A stretch of 64,000 bases of DNA, taken from positions 843,501 through 907,500 of the forward strand of contig WPIO01000032.1 in NCBI GenBank assembly GCA_009760855.2, written 5' to 3'. The translations under genes were made by a program, and so were the position numbers. This document shows, piece after piece, positions 1 to 12,156 of this stretch; within the stretch, counting starts at the first letter, position 1, and each line of letters opens with the position of its first letter. This DNA is from Cristatella mucedo. Lineage: Eukaryota > Bryozoa > Phylactolaemata > Cristatellidae. A model generated the notes under the pieces. That model was not told where the DNA came from, made no database searches, and saw nothing but the letters and a program-made list of their open reading frames with translations.

Positions 1-1092
1 CACAATATAGGCTTCTACTTCTATGCAAATGACGCTCCTTTGCACCTCAATTTTGATCCCTAGAAGCCCTGCAGCATGTCGAATTCTCTCAACTCCCTTC
101 CTGCATGTATTTATGAGAACCGCATGCTGGTGGCAGCAACTTTTCTAAATTGAACGAAGATAAAAGTGACTTATTTTTTACGGGTGAACCAAGTGTGATC
201 AGACCTTTAAAAAGCGAACGCTCAAAATATCTCCCGTTGAATCTGCACGAAATCTTGATGCCATGTTACAAAGTGACCTTATATTAGACGACCACGTCAG
301 CTCCACAGTCAAGTCTGCATACTTTAAGCTACATAACATTGCTGAAATTCGCGCTTGTTTAGACATTGATACGGCATCTAAGTTGGTCCATGCATTTGTG
401 AAATTCCATCTTAACTCCTGTAACTCACGGCTTACTTGTCTGCAGGCCTGTGCAATCAGAGCTTACAGCTGGAGCAAAGCTCTGCAGCTAGGCGTGCCTG
501 TCGTGTGCTTAGCAATGTCCACATCTCACCACTTTTCACTGACCTGCACTGGCTCCCAGTCAAGCAATACTTCAAACTCAAGGTTTTGGCATTCATTTTA
601 AAGTTATTTCATTGTTTGGTTCCAGCCTACCCGTCAGGTCTATTTACCCACCAGGCTAAGCATCCTAAAAACAGCTTCCAGGAACCGAACTTTTTATCTG
701 CAGGTCGTAAAAATAAATCTCAAATGCTATGGACACCGTGCCATCAGTTCGTATGCTCACAAAGCATGGAACTAATTCCCGACTTGGCCACGACATCTCC
801 TGACTTGATTGCATTTAAAAACGCACCAATTCATAGGAGCACATAGTGGGTCCCCTTGAATAATCCTTAATGTGCTTATGGATTCTGACACTGTTGCACA
901 CTGCCACTAACCAAACTGGTATGCAGACCCTGTGCACGTCACCCCTATGTTATTCTTGTGGTTTATCATGCATGATACCACTCATCATTCAATCGCGTTT
1001 CGTTTGCAGCCAATGTAGAACACCTAGAAAGAGATTGAGTTATCTGAGAGCGCGCTATCAAGTGTATTATTATTACTCTTATTATTATTCAT
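1..1092 (+). mobile_element. LINE family 1 (L2/CR1-like) fragment, 3' part
   Basis: Decayed 3' half of a non-LTR retrotransposon. The window opens in the reverse transcriptase (RT) catalytic region (a FYANDAPL-like relic of FYADDTQL). It runs through the conserved C-terminal block (DDHVSSTVKSAYFKLHNIAEIRA near 280-350; LHWLPVKQ near 550) into the 3' UTR, ending in the AGCGCGCT..ATCAAGTG motif and an ATT-rich tail near 1065-1090. Stops and frameshifts split the coding region into 112 and 136 codon pieces. Comparison with 12157-13310 shows the same element. Confidence 0.85.
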
Positions 1093-1440
1093 ACTTAGCT
1101 AAACTGCAGCACCAGCATCAGCCTCCTCATGCCCTCAGGTCCTGTCTGAATAACGAATGGGCTGTTATTTTTTCCACGTCAAGACCGGCGTTGACAGAAG
1201 CTTAAAATCTTAAGACCCTAGACTGCTGAACATACTTTCAAGATTCTTAAACCTCGACAAATAACCTTTTGGGGCCCGAATAAGTCACGTTTGTCTTAGC
1301 CGTTCTGAGCTTTTACTTCCATACTACTCTAGCTGCAACATATCTTCTGAATAAGTGTTATTCTTCTCAAGTTCTCTTTGTTTCTTGAGGTGAATTCTGC
1401 ATGCAATTGAATGCATAATGTAATGCGTTCAGATTAATAT
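1093..1440 (+). mobile_element. LINE family 2 fragment, C-terminal end and 3' UTR
   Basis: This starts directly after the family 1 tail. It matches the C-terminal block seen at 5025-5190 and 21660-21800 (YLAKLQHQHQPPHALRS, like the YLAELL..PPRALRS stretch of L2-type elements). It continues through a 3' UTR relic with CTCTTTGTTTCTTGAGG and a TACATTA-like end. The abrupt join suggests that family 1 inserted into, or recombined with, a family 2 copy. Confidence 0.6.
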
Positions 1441-1714
1441 TTCACTGCACAAACCAACCTTAGTAACATCAAAAGTCTTATTTCTTTCGTGGAGTTACAA
1501 AACTGGATGCATTACTTTACAATACGACACCCCCTTTCTAGACGATATTTGAAAAAGAAACTAAAATTCATTTATTTATCCCATCAGTTAGTAGGTTCAT
1601 GTAAATCATCCACTGTGTTCTGATTCGTTCTGACACTGTAGATGTGGCATGCAAACCATATTTGCTCGCTGAAAATGTGCCTGTCAAGTCCAACAGGTCA
1701 AGGTTGTTTTCTAT

Positions 1715-1830
1715 AGGCATGTTATTGCTAAGCATTCGATCGTGCTTCCTTTACAGCATAACTTATGTGTCTTCGAAGAGTTAATTTTTCTGGCTGAGCT
1801 ATGAAACTTAGTTATTATGTATCTGACTGT
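1715..1830 (+). mobile_element. LINE family 1 3' UTR remnant
   Basis: A very decayed copy of the family 1 3' end (CATTCGATCG..CTTTACAGCA, then a degraded AGAG..CTGAG motif). Nothing else supportable was seen between 1440 and 1930. Confidence 0.4.
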
Positions 1831-1977
1831 TATATACCTCAATTTTTTTAATTGGGGCTGTAAACAAAACTTGAAAATCCAAACTTTCATTATTCAAAGT
1901 TAAACCGTGAGCCTTATGCATTAAAAAGACCCTCCACACTAAACCCTAAGCCTAAAGCCCTAAAGAGTATTTTACAG

Positions 1978-2085
1978 GTTGTAGGACATCCCCGCCTGGA
2001 AGTTTCTCCCCCCCAACAATTCTCACCCAGTGGACCCTGGGACATTTCCTCCTCCTGACATCCCCCGATAGGACACTTCCCCCTA
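1978..2085. repeat. GC-rich C-run repeat, left arm of inverted arrangement
   Basis: Contains GGGACATTTCC and GATAGGACACTTCCCCC. In reverse complement these resemble the GGGGAAATGTCC motifs at 2681-2770. A few CCCTAA-like units (about 1936-1968) precede it. Confidence 0.5.
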
Positions 2086-2111
2086 TGTTAATGAATATGT
2101 AAGTAAGAATA

Positions 2112-2114
<3 letters not shown>

Positions 2115-2168
<54 letters not shown>
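2115..2168. repeat. (AT)27 microsatellite
   Basis: An uninterrupted AT dinucleotide run of 54 bases, lying inside the telomere-like / inverted-repeat block. Confidence 0.97.
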
Positions 2169-2170
<2 letters not shown>

Positions 2171-2534
2171 TTAAATGAAGTTCACGCTCTACTAAAATAA
2201 AATCAACTCAGTATAATTAGAGGAATGAATGGATTGGAAGGATAGTTTCTAATGGAACGTGCAGCGGCGGTGGTTGGTAAGGCTGCGGCAGCGGCAAGCT
2301 ATACAGTTTGGTCGTGCGAAAGATAGGTCCCGCTCGACGTCACCAGGCATGTGTTTGTATCCGTCAAAACGGGAACGCGCTACGGCATGCCGCGCGTTCC
2401 TGCAAATGAGCGCTAAGCCTCAGAGTTCTACTGAGTATAACTCGACCTCAAGAGATATATTTATGCCCTAATACAAATTAAATAAAGCACGGATCGCGAG
2501 CAAGGGTGGATTTAGGCGGCGCAGACGCAGCCAG

Positions 2535-2674
2535 CCCTAGACCCTAAACCCTAAACCAGAAACCCTAAACCCTAAACCCAAAAAACCCCAAACCTTAAAA
2601 CCCTAAACACTAAACTCTTAAAACCCAAACCTTTAAACCCTAAGAACTCAACCCTAACACCTAAAACCTAAACC
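2535..2674. repeat. Degenerate (CCCTAAA)n telomere-like repeat
   Basis: About 140 bases dominated by CCCTAAA, CCCTAAAA and variants. The dominant unit reads TTTAGGG on the minus strand, the plant/algal-type telomere unit, rather than the TTAGGG usual in animals or TTAGG of many arthropods. It is degenerate, so it is an old interstitial array or a repeat that only resembles telomere DNA. Confidence 0.8.
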
Positions 2675-2680
2675 ATATAC

Positions 2681-2770
2681 CGTGGGGAAATGTCCTACCC
2701 TAGGAGGCGAATGTCGGGGGGGGGGGAATGTCCGGGGGAAACGTCCAGGGGAAATGTCCGTACCCCATTT
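2681..2770. repeat. GGGGAAATGTCC motif repeat, right arm
   Basis: Four tandem-like copies of a GAATGTCC/GAAATGTCC motif, with a G run near 2715-2726. It is inverted relative to the C-rich motifs at 1978-2085. Confidence 0.55.
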
Positions 2771-4739
2771 TCTGTTTCCTTTTTTCCCAAAAACCGCATT
2801 CGAAATATATATTCACATGCTATGTAAAGAAATAAGAACTTAATATAAGGTTTAGTATAAACGAAAACATTAACGCAGCACATATGTACCTACGTCGAAA
2901 CACGATTGTGATTGCCTTGGTTGTAGAGACGCAGGCCAGTCCTCCAATCCACCCACAGCATTTATAGGCAATACTTGACGCAATAGATGTTTTATTAACC
3001 TGACCACAGGCTCGTTGTGTGGTTCGCTCGAATCCTTCAACTTTTGGCTACAGTGACTCACAACTTAAGGTCAAAGACAATCGGTCTCTGGCAGATGGCC
3101 AAATTACCGAGAGCCCAATTTGCTGCAGTCACGTTGCTTCCTCTATCGATTTGTATGTGCTTTGCTCTAAATAATCGACTGAGTCCCTATAGACATACTT
3201 TTCTTTACCTTCAGATTTTGTTACAAATTTTTAATCAAAAAATGGCATTATAGTGGTAAAGTACGTCATAAGTAGCTGCTCTGCCTCAGACTCTGCACTA
3301 GAACACATAAACGTCTCTCAAAACTTGCACGTCATACCTATGGACCTTGCTAAACTCCAGGTTCACTTGTTTATAATATACTCCTAGTTTCTTTTGTTCA
3401 AATAAAAGATTATTATTTCATATTCTTTGTAGCACCACCAGTCTGCAAAAAATTGTTAGGAACGAGATGAGCTGTAATACTACGAATCTCCTCTTCTAAT
3501 AAGGTTGAACTCCAATTGGCTGTGTTGTGCACGAATGACGTTTCCAATATCGCTCAGTCTTTCCCTATAATCAGTGAAAACCTCAGTTGGGCAGAAGAAA
3601 GTACGAATAAAATAATTATCTACTTTGAAATCACAAATACATCATCTAGGACCTGACTAACGTGAAGGTCAGTCATGGTCGAGTTTTAAATCGTGAGACT
3701 ATGGTCGCCACATTAACACTGTTTCGCCTTATTTCTATCTAACGTAATATGAATCTTCAGATGAAAGTTTGTCTTTTAATAATATGGTCAATTTCCTTAG
3801 AATAATCACGTAAAGTATTCTATTAACACTTGAAAGTGAGTGATAGAAAAAAAAAGACAGCAGCAACATTACCAACTAAGTGTACTCAACTTTTGAAAAA
3901 TCTCTGTAACCAAGTGAAATAGATGAAAGGTAGTCTACCAACATACCTACATAGAAAACGTTCCATCAAACCATCAAGTGTAAGGGTTCTCAAATCATGG
4001 GTTAGAGATACTGACATGACAATTAACCTCAAGTTGCTTTCCGAAAAAAGTCACCCTAAAACACAGTGATTCTGCGCTTTTAAGATAGGGTATTAGTTAC
4101 GGACCAAGATTGAGACCTGTGAAGAAGCTATAGAGCAACAACCCATCACTGATGGCATTTTCATAGAGCAGCTACGTATGTAACATATGCAGAACTATTA
4201 GTATGGATTGGATACAACTCAGGAGTTCAGGAACGAAAGAGAAAGTGAGAAAGGCGCTAACTGAGTGAGAAAGTAGGCAATGAAGCGGGAAAGAAGAGAA
4301 GCTCAGTCGGTTTTGCAATTACCAGCGTTATCGCCTAAGTAATAATACCTGCCCTAGGATGATGGCTTCATCGAAAGTATACAATTGTAATTGGCTTATT
4401 AGATGTGATCGAAACAAGTTGTACAACTTTAGCAAGCAATCACTCTCTGTCCCAGTGGCTAAATAGAGATATTCATTTAAATGCACAAGCACTAGTTAAC
4501 ATTAGTTTGTAGACTTAATCTTCGGTAACAAGTGTTCATAGTGCTATAATTTTACAGGCACCCCGGCATGTGGCTGGACTACAATGCTTTGCTCTTCAAA
4601 TAGTCGATGCTGGTGTGAGACCATTATTGAGTGCTCACATTTTTGTGCCGTCTTCGACAGCCGCCTAAATTTTGAAAGCTTAGTTAATCATGACTGCTTT
4701 CACAGCTAGAAATCTGTTCCGATCCATAGCTAATATAAT
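2771..4739. other. Intergenic, no supported gene
   Basis: AT-rich sequence. The longest open frames are under 80 codons and have no recognisable motif or splice context. Confidence 0.6.
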
Positions 4740-5445
4740 GAAATCTCTGCCACGGTGACTTGGGAAAATATCTAACTAGCTCCTTAGTTCTGTCTCGACT
4801 AGATTATTGCAGTTATCTTTTTGCCGGGCTACCAAAAAAAAAGTTCCAATGCCACTTCACCTGGCTATGAATGTGGCTGAAAAGCAAGTTCTCAAATCCC
4901 ATAGGCTTAACTAAGCTTATCAGTTGTTAAAAGAGCTAGGATATCTGCTGTATGATCGACGGTTACAGAGTAAATTTATCATGCTGATCAACAGGGCCTT
5001 CCACGGCCTTTGGGTCTTCCGTACTTAGCTGAACTGCTGCACCAGTTCCAACCTCCTCGTGCCCTCAGGTCCTGAATGGACAATAAAGAAGCTGTTCCAT
5101 TCCTCCACTTAAAAACCGTTTACGACAGAAGCTTCGGCTCTGCAGGTCCGAGACTGCGGCAAACTTCACGATTCTTAGGCAATGGCATCTACTCTCCTCA
5201 TACCGACAACGGCACGTCATTTCGAGCCGTACTCTGGTGCTATTTCCATGTTAATCACCACTGCTACTGCCCTCATTAATTTGCCATGCTGTCGGCTTTC
5301 TTTTTGTTTCGTGAGAAGTCCGATGGCCACCGAATGCCCACTGAAAGCCGCTTAGGCTACGATTGCTCTTTATACATTTCTGCCTAACACCCACACAGCC
5401 TGTGTGGCTTTTCGAAAGTAAGACGGAGATACGAGCAAACTTCTC
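4740..5445 (+). mobile_element. LINE family 2 fragment
   Basis: Sense-strand decayed element. Readable pieces are LVLSRLDYCSYLFAGLP (RT C-terminal side, about 4785-4840), the L..APVPTSSCPQVL block and then GIYSPHTDNGTSFRAVLW (about 5180-5240). The last piece matches GTSFSAVL in the antisense copy at 31400-31730. The 3' UTR (TTTTTGTTTCGTGAGAAGTC..CGGAGATACG) matches the reverse complement of 52800-52960. Many stops; not functional. Confidence 0.7.
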
Positions 5446-5609
5446 TGCATATACGCAGGTCTAGCGAGTTCGAATAACTTCGCAGCAATAACGACCTTAA
5501 TCTATTGCTTGGCTCTAAGCATAAGCTGTAAAGAAAGAGTGATTGAATGGTTAACGATAGCATGCTTAATGTCACAAATTGCACCCACGATGGCTAGATA
5601 TAATATAAA

Positions 5610-6105
5610 CAAGGTCGGCATGCAAATATGATTAGTTGCAGCATGTACAACATCAGCAAGCTTAAACTTACAATGGACGAATCACGCGGACCCAGTAAGT
5701 GCTGTGATAAGTAGATGCTTTGCTAGCCTCTTTTCAAACTTCCTCAACTCGGGGGATGTAAGGACGCCAGTCGGAAGTTAGCTTCAGGCTTTAGGGAACG
5801 CACGAACGAAAGGCATGCTTTCCAGAGGATTTGAGATTATTGCGAGGTTTAGGTTATCGGTTAGAGTAGGAAAGGCCGATGGCACGAGGCGTAGCCTAGT
5901 GGCGAATAGATCTGATAAGTATCTGGAGCCAAAGAATGGAAAAATCTAAAAGTGAATTAAAAAATTTAGAAGTCGTTGTGTCACTTGAAGGGAGCCAGTG
6001 CAGATTGGTTAGAAGTGGCACGACATGGAAACTGTGACACGAACGACAGTCAAGCCTTGCTGCTGAGTTTTTCACCAACTGTAAGCACGCGTAGATGCCC
6101 AAATT
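5610..6105 (-). mobile_element. LINE family 1 fragment, antisense
   Basis: Reverse-complement 3' UTR (GCATGCAAATATGATTAGTTGCAGCATG; GGACGAATCACGCGGACCCA), followed by the C-terminal coding region, where LQLVKNSAARLDC and LTNLHWLP are readable on the minus strand. Strongly decayed. Confidence 0.75.
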
Positions 6106-6223
6106 TTAATAAAAGGGCCAAGCTTATAGTAGCATTCACAGCAAAAAGTATTTGCATTGAAGTAGCCATGGCATTTTGAAGGTCTATGCAGTGTGGCTCA
6201 CTCACTTTTGTCGATTGCATGTT

Positions 6224-6750
6224 GCATGCTCAAGACCTTTGCACATAGCTGCTCTTGGTGGGTGATGCAGTGATGACTGACAATTTTTGTGAGGTACTAA
6301 TTTTACCATTAAAGATACAAATCCATTGTGTCTACCTGTCATTGAAGGGGCTCCGTCTGTGGTTAAACCAATCAATTTAGTTTCAGGAAGATTAAATTTT
6401 GGGAGAACCCTCGTGACCTGATCCAAAATATCCCTCCCCGTTGTAGTGCCTTTCAGTGAACATATATCCAATAGTTCTTCGATAATGACAAACTTTCCTG
6501 TTACCCCGAGTACAAACACCGACAGTTGAGCCGTATCGCTATTGTCCGTGCTTTCGTCGAGCGCAAGAGAATAAAATTCGCATTCAGCAAGTCTCTTAGT
6601 GAGACTTTCTTTTGTGTTGGATGCGAGCTCGTCAACTCCTCTCGCAACCGTTTGATGAGAAAGACTGACTTTCTCTACTTCTGACTTCTTTTCTGGACAG
6701 ACCACACCAGTAAACAGCCTGAGGCATTCGTTAACAAATTCACTTTCAGT
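6224..6750 (-). pseudogene. hAT transposase fragment (GTF2IRD2-like), copy 2
   Basis: A minus-strand open piece reads VCPEKKSEVEKVSLSHQTV, then LALDESTDNSDTAQLSVFV, then LIGLTTDGAPSMTGRHNGF. These are the catalytic-core motifs of the hAT transposase family that also gave rise to GTF2IRD2-like host proteins. It aligns almost base for base with 26845-27372 of the full element at 26020-28243, so it is an internal fragment of the same family. The frame is lost near 6290 by a single extra base in a T run. No terminal repeats were seen on either side. Confidence 0.85.
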
Positions 6751-7780
6751 ATTTAGGCTTTGGATGTTACTGAATAACTATTTCAAAAATTGACCCTAAG
6801 AGCCATTCACTATAGAATATCACAGAAACTGTCCCTAAAAATATTAATTCGTCAGCTGAGAATCATATCCGGGCAATCAGAATTTGACTGACCAGGGGCG
6901 CCAAAGCTGCATTGAAAAATCGATTAATTTATGTCGTCTTCACAGCTATCATCAATAAAAAATGAACCAGCCTTTTATGCTAGCTGTCAATGATCCTCTT
7001 TGCCATCGTTAGGCTCGAACGTAAATTGACATGGAGAGTTTATACAAGCTACTTATCCAGCTTTCGCTGAAGCCGTTTGATTCCATGGTTTCGTTGAAAA
7101 GCAGTCACTGAAGGGATTAATATGCTGAGCTGATTCTTGTTATTGACATACTGCTGAAGTGGTTTCCTTAAGACGTATAAAGTTCTATCATCAATCTGGA
7201 TATTTTTCTTTATACATTAAACGAGGGAGACAGACGTGGCTGGAAGCAATGCAGGATAAATTTAAATATCCATCTTAACACTCCTTGTTCATTTGAGTTT
7301 GCTTTCTGAGCAAGATAGCCATTTCTCCAATCCTGGCAGGAACATTGGAGTAAGTGTATTCTAATATAACTATATTCCATTAAGATCAAGATTATATTAC
7401 GTACATGCCAAGAATACCTTTGGCAAAACAAAGCATACGATATTATCACAGTCGGAATCGGCATGCAGCAGCAGCCTGCTGGGTTGGCATATAACGAGGA
7501 TAGCAGTCTGTTGAAATCGATCTCCAGCAAGCAATGGACGAGAAATGCAGCCTACTTGATGCAAGTAAATCTTTCTCTTTGCAATTAATCATAAATTAGA
7601 AGAACAATCTGCAAGGTTTCGTAGAAACAAGACGCACTGCATGAAGTCCTATATGCTGGTTTCACTTACTCACCACTGCCCACGTTAAATTGCCGGTTTC
7701 AAGAATAATTTCGTACATGAGATGCACGCTTGACCTTGATGGATAGTTGACTGAGTTCTGAGTTTTAACTTCATTTGCAT
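6751..7780. other. Intergenic, no supported gene
   Basis: A 106-codon minus-strand open frame (7210-7530) has no recognisable motif and no clear splice signals, so it is not called. The right end carries the promoter of the next gene. Confidence 0.5.
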
Positions 7781-7785
7781 GCTAG

Positions 7786-7794
7786 TATATATTT
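7786..7794 (+). promoter_or_regulatory. TATA box of the secreted-protein gene
   Basis: TATATATTT lies about 60 bases before the ATG at 7853. A TCATAC initiator-like site (about 7817) sits some 30 bases downstream, and a (CT)n run lies between it and the ATG. The spacing fits a metazoan core promoter. Confidence 0.5.
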
Positions 7795-7852
7795 ACGTGG
7801 TGCACACCTTGGATTATCATACAGCCAGAGGTCTCTCTCTCTCTCTGTGACA

Positions 7853-9571
7853 ATGATTTGGCTACTGCTGTTGGCTTCATTGAGCACGACAGGGGTATTG
7901 GCTAACTTTCCTAGCACTACAAACCAGCTAGTTATAGACCTGACTAATTGTGAGCCGGCCGCCCAGGTGGACATTGACTGTCTTAACTCTATCAGAAGTA
8001 GTGTTGCGGCGGCACAGAAGTTCGTACAGGATGTCCACGATGTGTGAGGGAAGCTGCAGAGTCTTCAGTCTGGCCTATCAACGCTAAAAAGTGTATTGAC
8101 CATCGTCAAGATTGTGCCTGCTATTGGAACTGCTGCGACAGCCTTGCAGAGAACTGTGGACACCATATCAGGCCCAGTAAGTTACTTTGATTCATTATCT
8201 CTTTCCTATATACCCTGTGCGTGTGACCTCTAATAATGTTTCTTTGATTTTTGTTGAGCAAGCTACCTGCTAACCATTCGATCAGGCTACCTTTACAGCA
8301 AATGTATAGTGATTAGAACAAGATCGATTTCTCTGAGATTGCTATAACAGATGTACCCTTACTATTATTATAATATTTTTAAATCCAAATAATTTGCATT
8401 TTAAATCCTAAACCTATCAAGCTAAACTTATTCCCATCACTTTGCCATCGTGGAAACTGTAGCCGGGCATGAAACTATCTCTTGCAGATAGATACAGCTT
8501 ATAAAAAGATCGCCCAAATCGACGAAAAACTGTGGCCATACAACGATCGACTACAAAAGCTACTCAATGACATTGACAGAGAAATTTCAGCTCTAGGCAA
8601 AGTGAAGCAGCAATGCCTGGCAGGTCGCAGCTATATTGTGACTGCTCGTGACTGCCTTCTTGTGGCTCCTTTCGGTAATGTTCGCACTCAACTAGGGGAA
8701 ACTTTGGACTCCTTTAGTAGATTAGTGGATATCCCGATTTCAAATGCAAACCGAGGTAAGGAAGTTTGCGAGCTAATCTTTACAGTGCTAATTCATTGAC
8801 GATGGACTTCATTTGGGGAAGCTGAAATTTTTTCAGTGTTCTGCTGATTCTTCTTAATTGCGAAGTACTGTTTCTACTTTTTCTTTAGCCATGAATACCT
8901 TATCAAGCACGTGCAACAACCTTAAAGCATTGGCTCAACTTCCATGGCCAGACGTCGGGTTCATCAGACAGGGTGTAGATGCAGTTTTAAGAGCACTCCA
9001 GCCTATATTGGATGCATTAAATCGGCTGAAGGATGTTCTTAATCAGAAGGTCTGCTTACCGATTCCATCAATCTCCGATCTAAACCCATTAAATTGGTTC
9101 GGACGTCGCAAGAGAAGCCTGACAAATGAGGTCCTTCAGGATTTGATTTTGTCTCCAGAGGTGTCTTTAAGCATAACGAAACGATCGTGGTGCGTCAGCG
9201 TTCAGGATGTCATAAATGGGGTTAATTCAGCCTTAAAAGTGTTCCTAGATCTAGTCAACGGCCTTCTGAACAAAGTGCTTGGAGCCTTACCCTCTCTGAC
9301 TCTGCCTGGTAGGTAGAGAATCATGCTTGAGAATTTGTAATAATCTTCAACATGCTGTCATGAAGCTTCACGATGCTACTTTCTTTTCAGGTTTGCCAAA
9401 CTTTTCGGTGCTACTGAATTTTAACTTGAATTTCAATTTACCGAGCCTTGACTTGGGAATCGACCTGGGCGTCTTTGATATCTTTCCAAAACTGGACTTC
9501 AGCTGCGGACTGCAAATACACAAATTATGCACTGCAATGCCATCTTCAATCACAGGGGGTCTATGTACAGC
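7853..9571 (+). CDS. Secreted protein, unknown family, four exons seen, one in-frame TGA
   Basis: Exons are 7853-8176 (phase 0 out), 8488-8755 (phase 1 out), 8889-9308 (phase 1 out) and 9391-9571 (phase 2 out). Every junction is GT/AG and the phases agree, which is strong support for the model. The product opens with a typical signal peptide (MIWLLLLASLSTTGVLA, cut predicted near residue 17). Helix-rich, cysteine-poor sequence follows. GRRKRS at residues 269-274 looks like a proprotein convertase site, then comes a Leu/Asn-rich tail (LNFNLNFNLP). Codon 65 is TGA (8045-8047), although coding quality continues through it to the donor; a CGA-to-TGA change would explain it. The last exon was not found after 9571. 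It may be a polymorphic or recent pseudogene, a read-through gene or a sequence error. Family unknown; no function is assigned. Confidence 0.75.
8240..8385 (+). mobile_element. LINE family 1 3' remnant in intron 1
   Basis: ACCATTCGATCAGG..CTTTACAGCAAATGTA followed by a decayed CTGAG motif and an ATTATTATTATAATA tail. This is an old 3'-end insertion in the intron between exons 1 and 2. Confidence 0.55.
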
Positions 9572-9579
9572 GTAAGTCA

Positions 9580-12156
9580 TGCAGTGCTTTGCCTTGAAGT
9601 TAGCTTAAGCGTTTGTATTTTAGTTTTCCGTTTCATGTTTCATAAAGCTGTCACAGTCACACAATTTTTACACTGGTGATGGTATAGAGAAAAGTTTTTT
9701 CATTACTTCCTGAGACGCTGCATTACATTAGCTTGAATTGCCACTTGTATGACCATGTATTTTAGACAAAGGCTAGGCATACACACATAGCTGTGCTTAT
9801 TATAAGTATCAATGAAATTATTTCTTATGTGTTTAAATTTTAGTGCAAACATGGTATGCATACAAATTATTCATTTTAACTTTTGGTGAAACTAGCCAAA
9901 CAGCAATGTGTAAAGTGCTCCTACACTTGCATATTTCTGTTACTGAAAACTAATGCACAGTCTAGGTGCAATGTCTACGGAGGTCAATGAGCATAGGCAA
10001 TCCCAAAGTATGAATTTCTGAATATCTTTATTCACAATCGCATGGGATATTTATGCTCATTAATTGCTGTTAGCACCGAAATCAGACAAATTTCTACTAA
10101 TAAAAATTCACTCTTATTATTCCAATAGTGAAATCGTATCGGTATAAGGCAATGGTTATTATGAACTGATTATCTGAGTTTTTTCAATTTAGTTCAACGT
10201 GAAGTTATTAAAGCTATTACACAACATAAACCAAGTGCACATTTATCAACAATGAGTAGCAATGCAGTCAAACTAATTACTTAAGGAAACTTCATTTAAT
10301 GGAGGGGAAATAAATTTTGAAACATGAGCTATAAACAGTTAGCATCTGAAGATTAGTTTGTGCATAAAATTCGGGGCAATCAGCGTATTTAAACCTTTAT
10401 AACGAGTAGATCTAGCAAGGAAGCCAACGAAATCAGCCTAAGCTTTAGTACTGATATGAGAACTATTTTTAAGCTTAGTAATTGCGAGCATTCCGATTAA
10501 ATCTTCACCCACTTTATTTGCTTTGGCGAATTGGCACGGCTTGCAAATTCATTCGAATTGGATCATTTGTTGTGACTAATTTTAGTGTCGTTAACTTGAT
10601 TCAAATGCATGATACTTTTCAAAATAGAAGCCGCCTATGCCTAGAGCAAGCTTAGAAATAATTGTGTATTGGTATTTATTAACATACGTAACAAAATAAA
10701 CGGGATTTGATTCCTTAAGGATTTGCAAGTTTTGAGGAACCGTCAAATATAGATGGTTTTGTACAGAAAGCTTTGCCTCTGGTTGACATCTAAGTGGTAA
10801 CATTACCACATTCTCTTTGAATGTAACTGACCCGTCTAGTAGTGTATCAATTTCAGGCTTCCGTCGTTTAAGTATCTCTCCAAAGATTATCCGGTGGTAA
10901 TACTTACTGATTAGTCTCTGCATAAAAGACACTAGCTTTTTTACTCAATCAGCTGGTGATGCATCTCAGTAGCCACGTGTCTTCATTGGACGTCGTCTTC
11001 GATTTCTATGCCCCAAACCTTGAATTCCCCAGCAGCTATCACCTTGCACGATTTGAAGCCTAGTAATATTTAAAAGAAATATACAAATGCAGTTATCATA
11101 CATCATTTGGGATGTCGTTCTTATGAAGGATAACAATTTCTAAACCCGTGATTCAGTTGGTGGAGAGATAGTTGATGGTCATTTTACAGGTAACCTAAAA
11201 TGCCTAGAATTAAATTTCGCCATTTTAGATTGCAACTTAAATATATGTCACAATTGTTATATTTTCTATAGTTAGTAAATAGACTATTGATATTAGAATT
11301 TCTCTTCTGATCGTGTTTTCAGCATTGCCCTGGACGATACTTACGTTTATTAGAAATTACTGGAATTTGTAGACCGTTTAATGGAAAGTAACTCTTATCG
11401 GAGTCACTATTGAGCTTCCGACTGAAGACACTGGAATGGAGATGTGTGGAACTGGAAGGCTGGCCGGCTTTATGCAGGACATTTGTTTGAACATTTTGAA
11501 TGTTGGATTGAAATTCAGTGTACTCCATGTAATAAACAAACGTGATTCTGAATTACTTGCATACATTTTCTAAAAACTGTGGTAGAGCCTGGCAGTTCTA
11601 CAATACTGAGAATCATGGCACTAGTATACCATGATAAACTGACACTTTGATTGAAAGTTGGCTACCTGTGAACATATCAATACAAGTCAAGATGTCATTT
11701 CATTTCACCAGTCACTATCTCACATAAATTATGACATTGTTTAGGCTGGACTGCTTTTTAAATGTTTAGTTGTTAGAGCCAACGCTTATAGTCATTTTCT
11801 AAAATCTAAATGGAGCAGAAATAGCTCGGTCAGTAAAGTAGTACATGTAAATCCTTAAGAATTCAAGACTATTTAAGCTTAATGTCAGATATTTACGCTC
11901 TTTGTAACAACGCTTTTCGCCGACAGCAGTACGTGATACTGCATTCGACCTCTGCCTAAAGACCAATATTAAACATGTCTGCACAATTTGAGCAAATGAA
12001 TAGCAAGAAAAAGTTATTTTAATTGATTTAAAAATCTTTTAAAATAATTTTATATTATGATATCAAATCCTTATTAAATATTCGAAGGTCAACGGAAAAT
12101 TCTATACTGGATAACGTTTTTTCAATGGGCATGAAAGTGTAAAGTATACGGTTTAC
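9580..12156. other. Intergenic or 3' region, no supported gene
   Basis: AT-rich. It may hold the missing last exon of the preceding gene. A 113-codon minus-strand frame (10591-10932, opening at GTG) shows non-repetitive sequence but no motif, signal peptide or convincing acceptor, so it stays uncalled. Confidence 0.5.

Noticed and set aside
7210-7530. 106-codon minus-strand open frame
   Set aside because: No motif, signal peptide, splice context or repeat match.
10591-10932. 113-codon minus-strand open frame
   Set aside because: It starts at GTG, has no motif, and lacks a good acceptor or a partner exon; it could be chance in AT-rich DNA.
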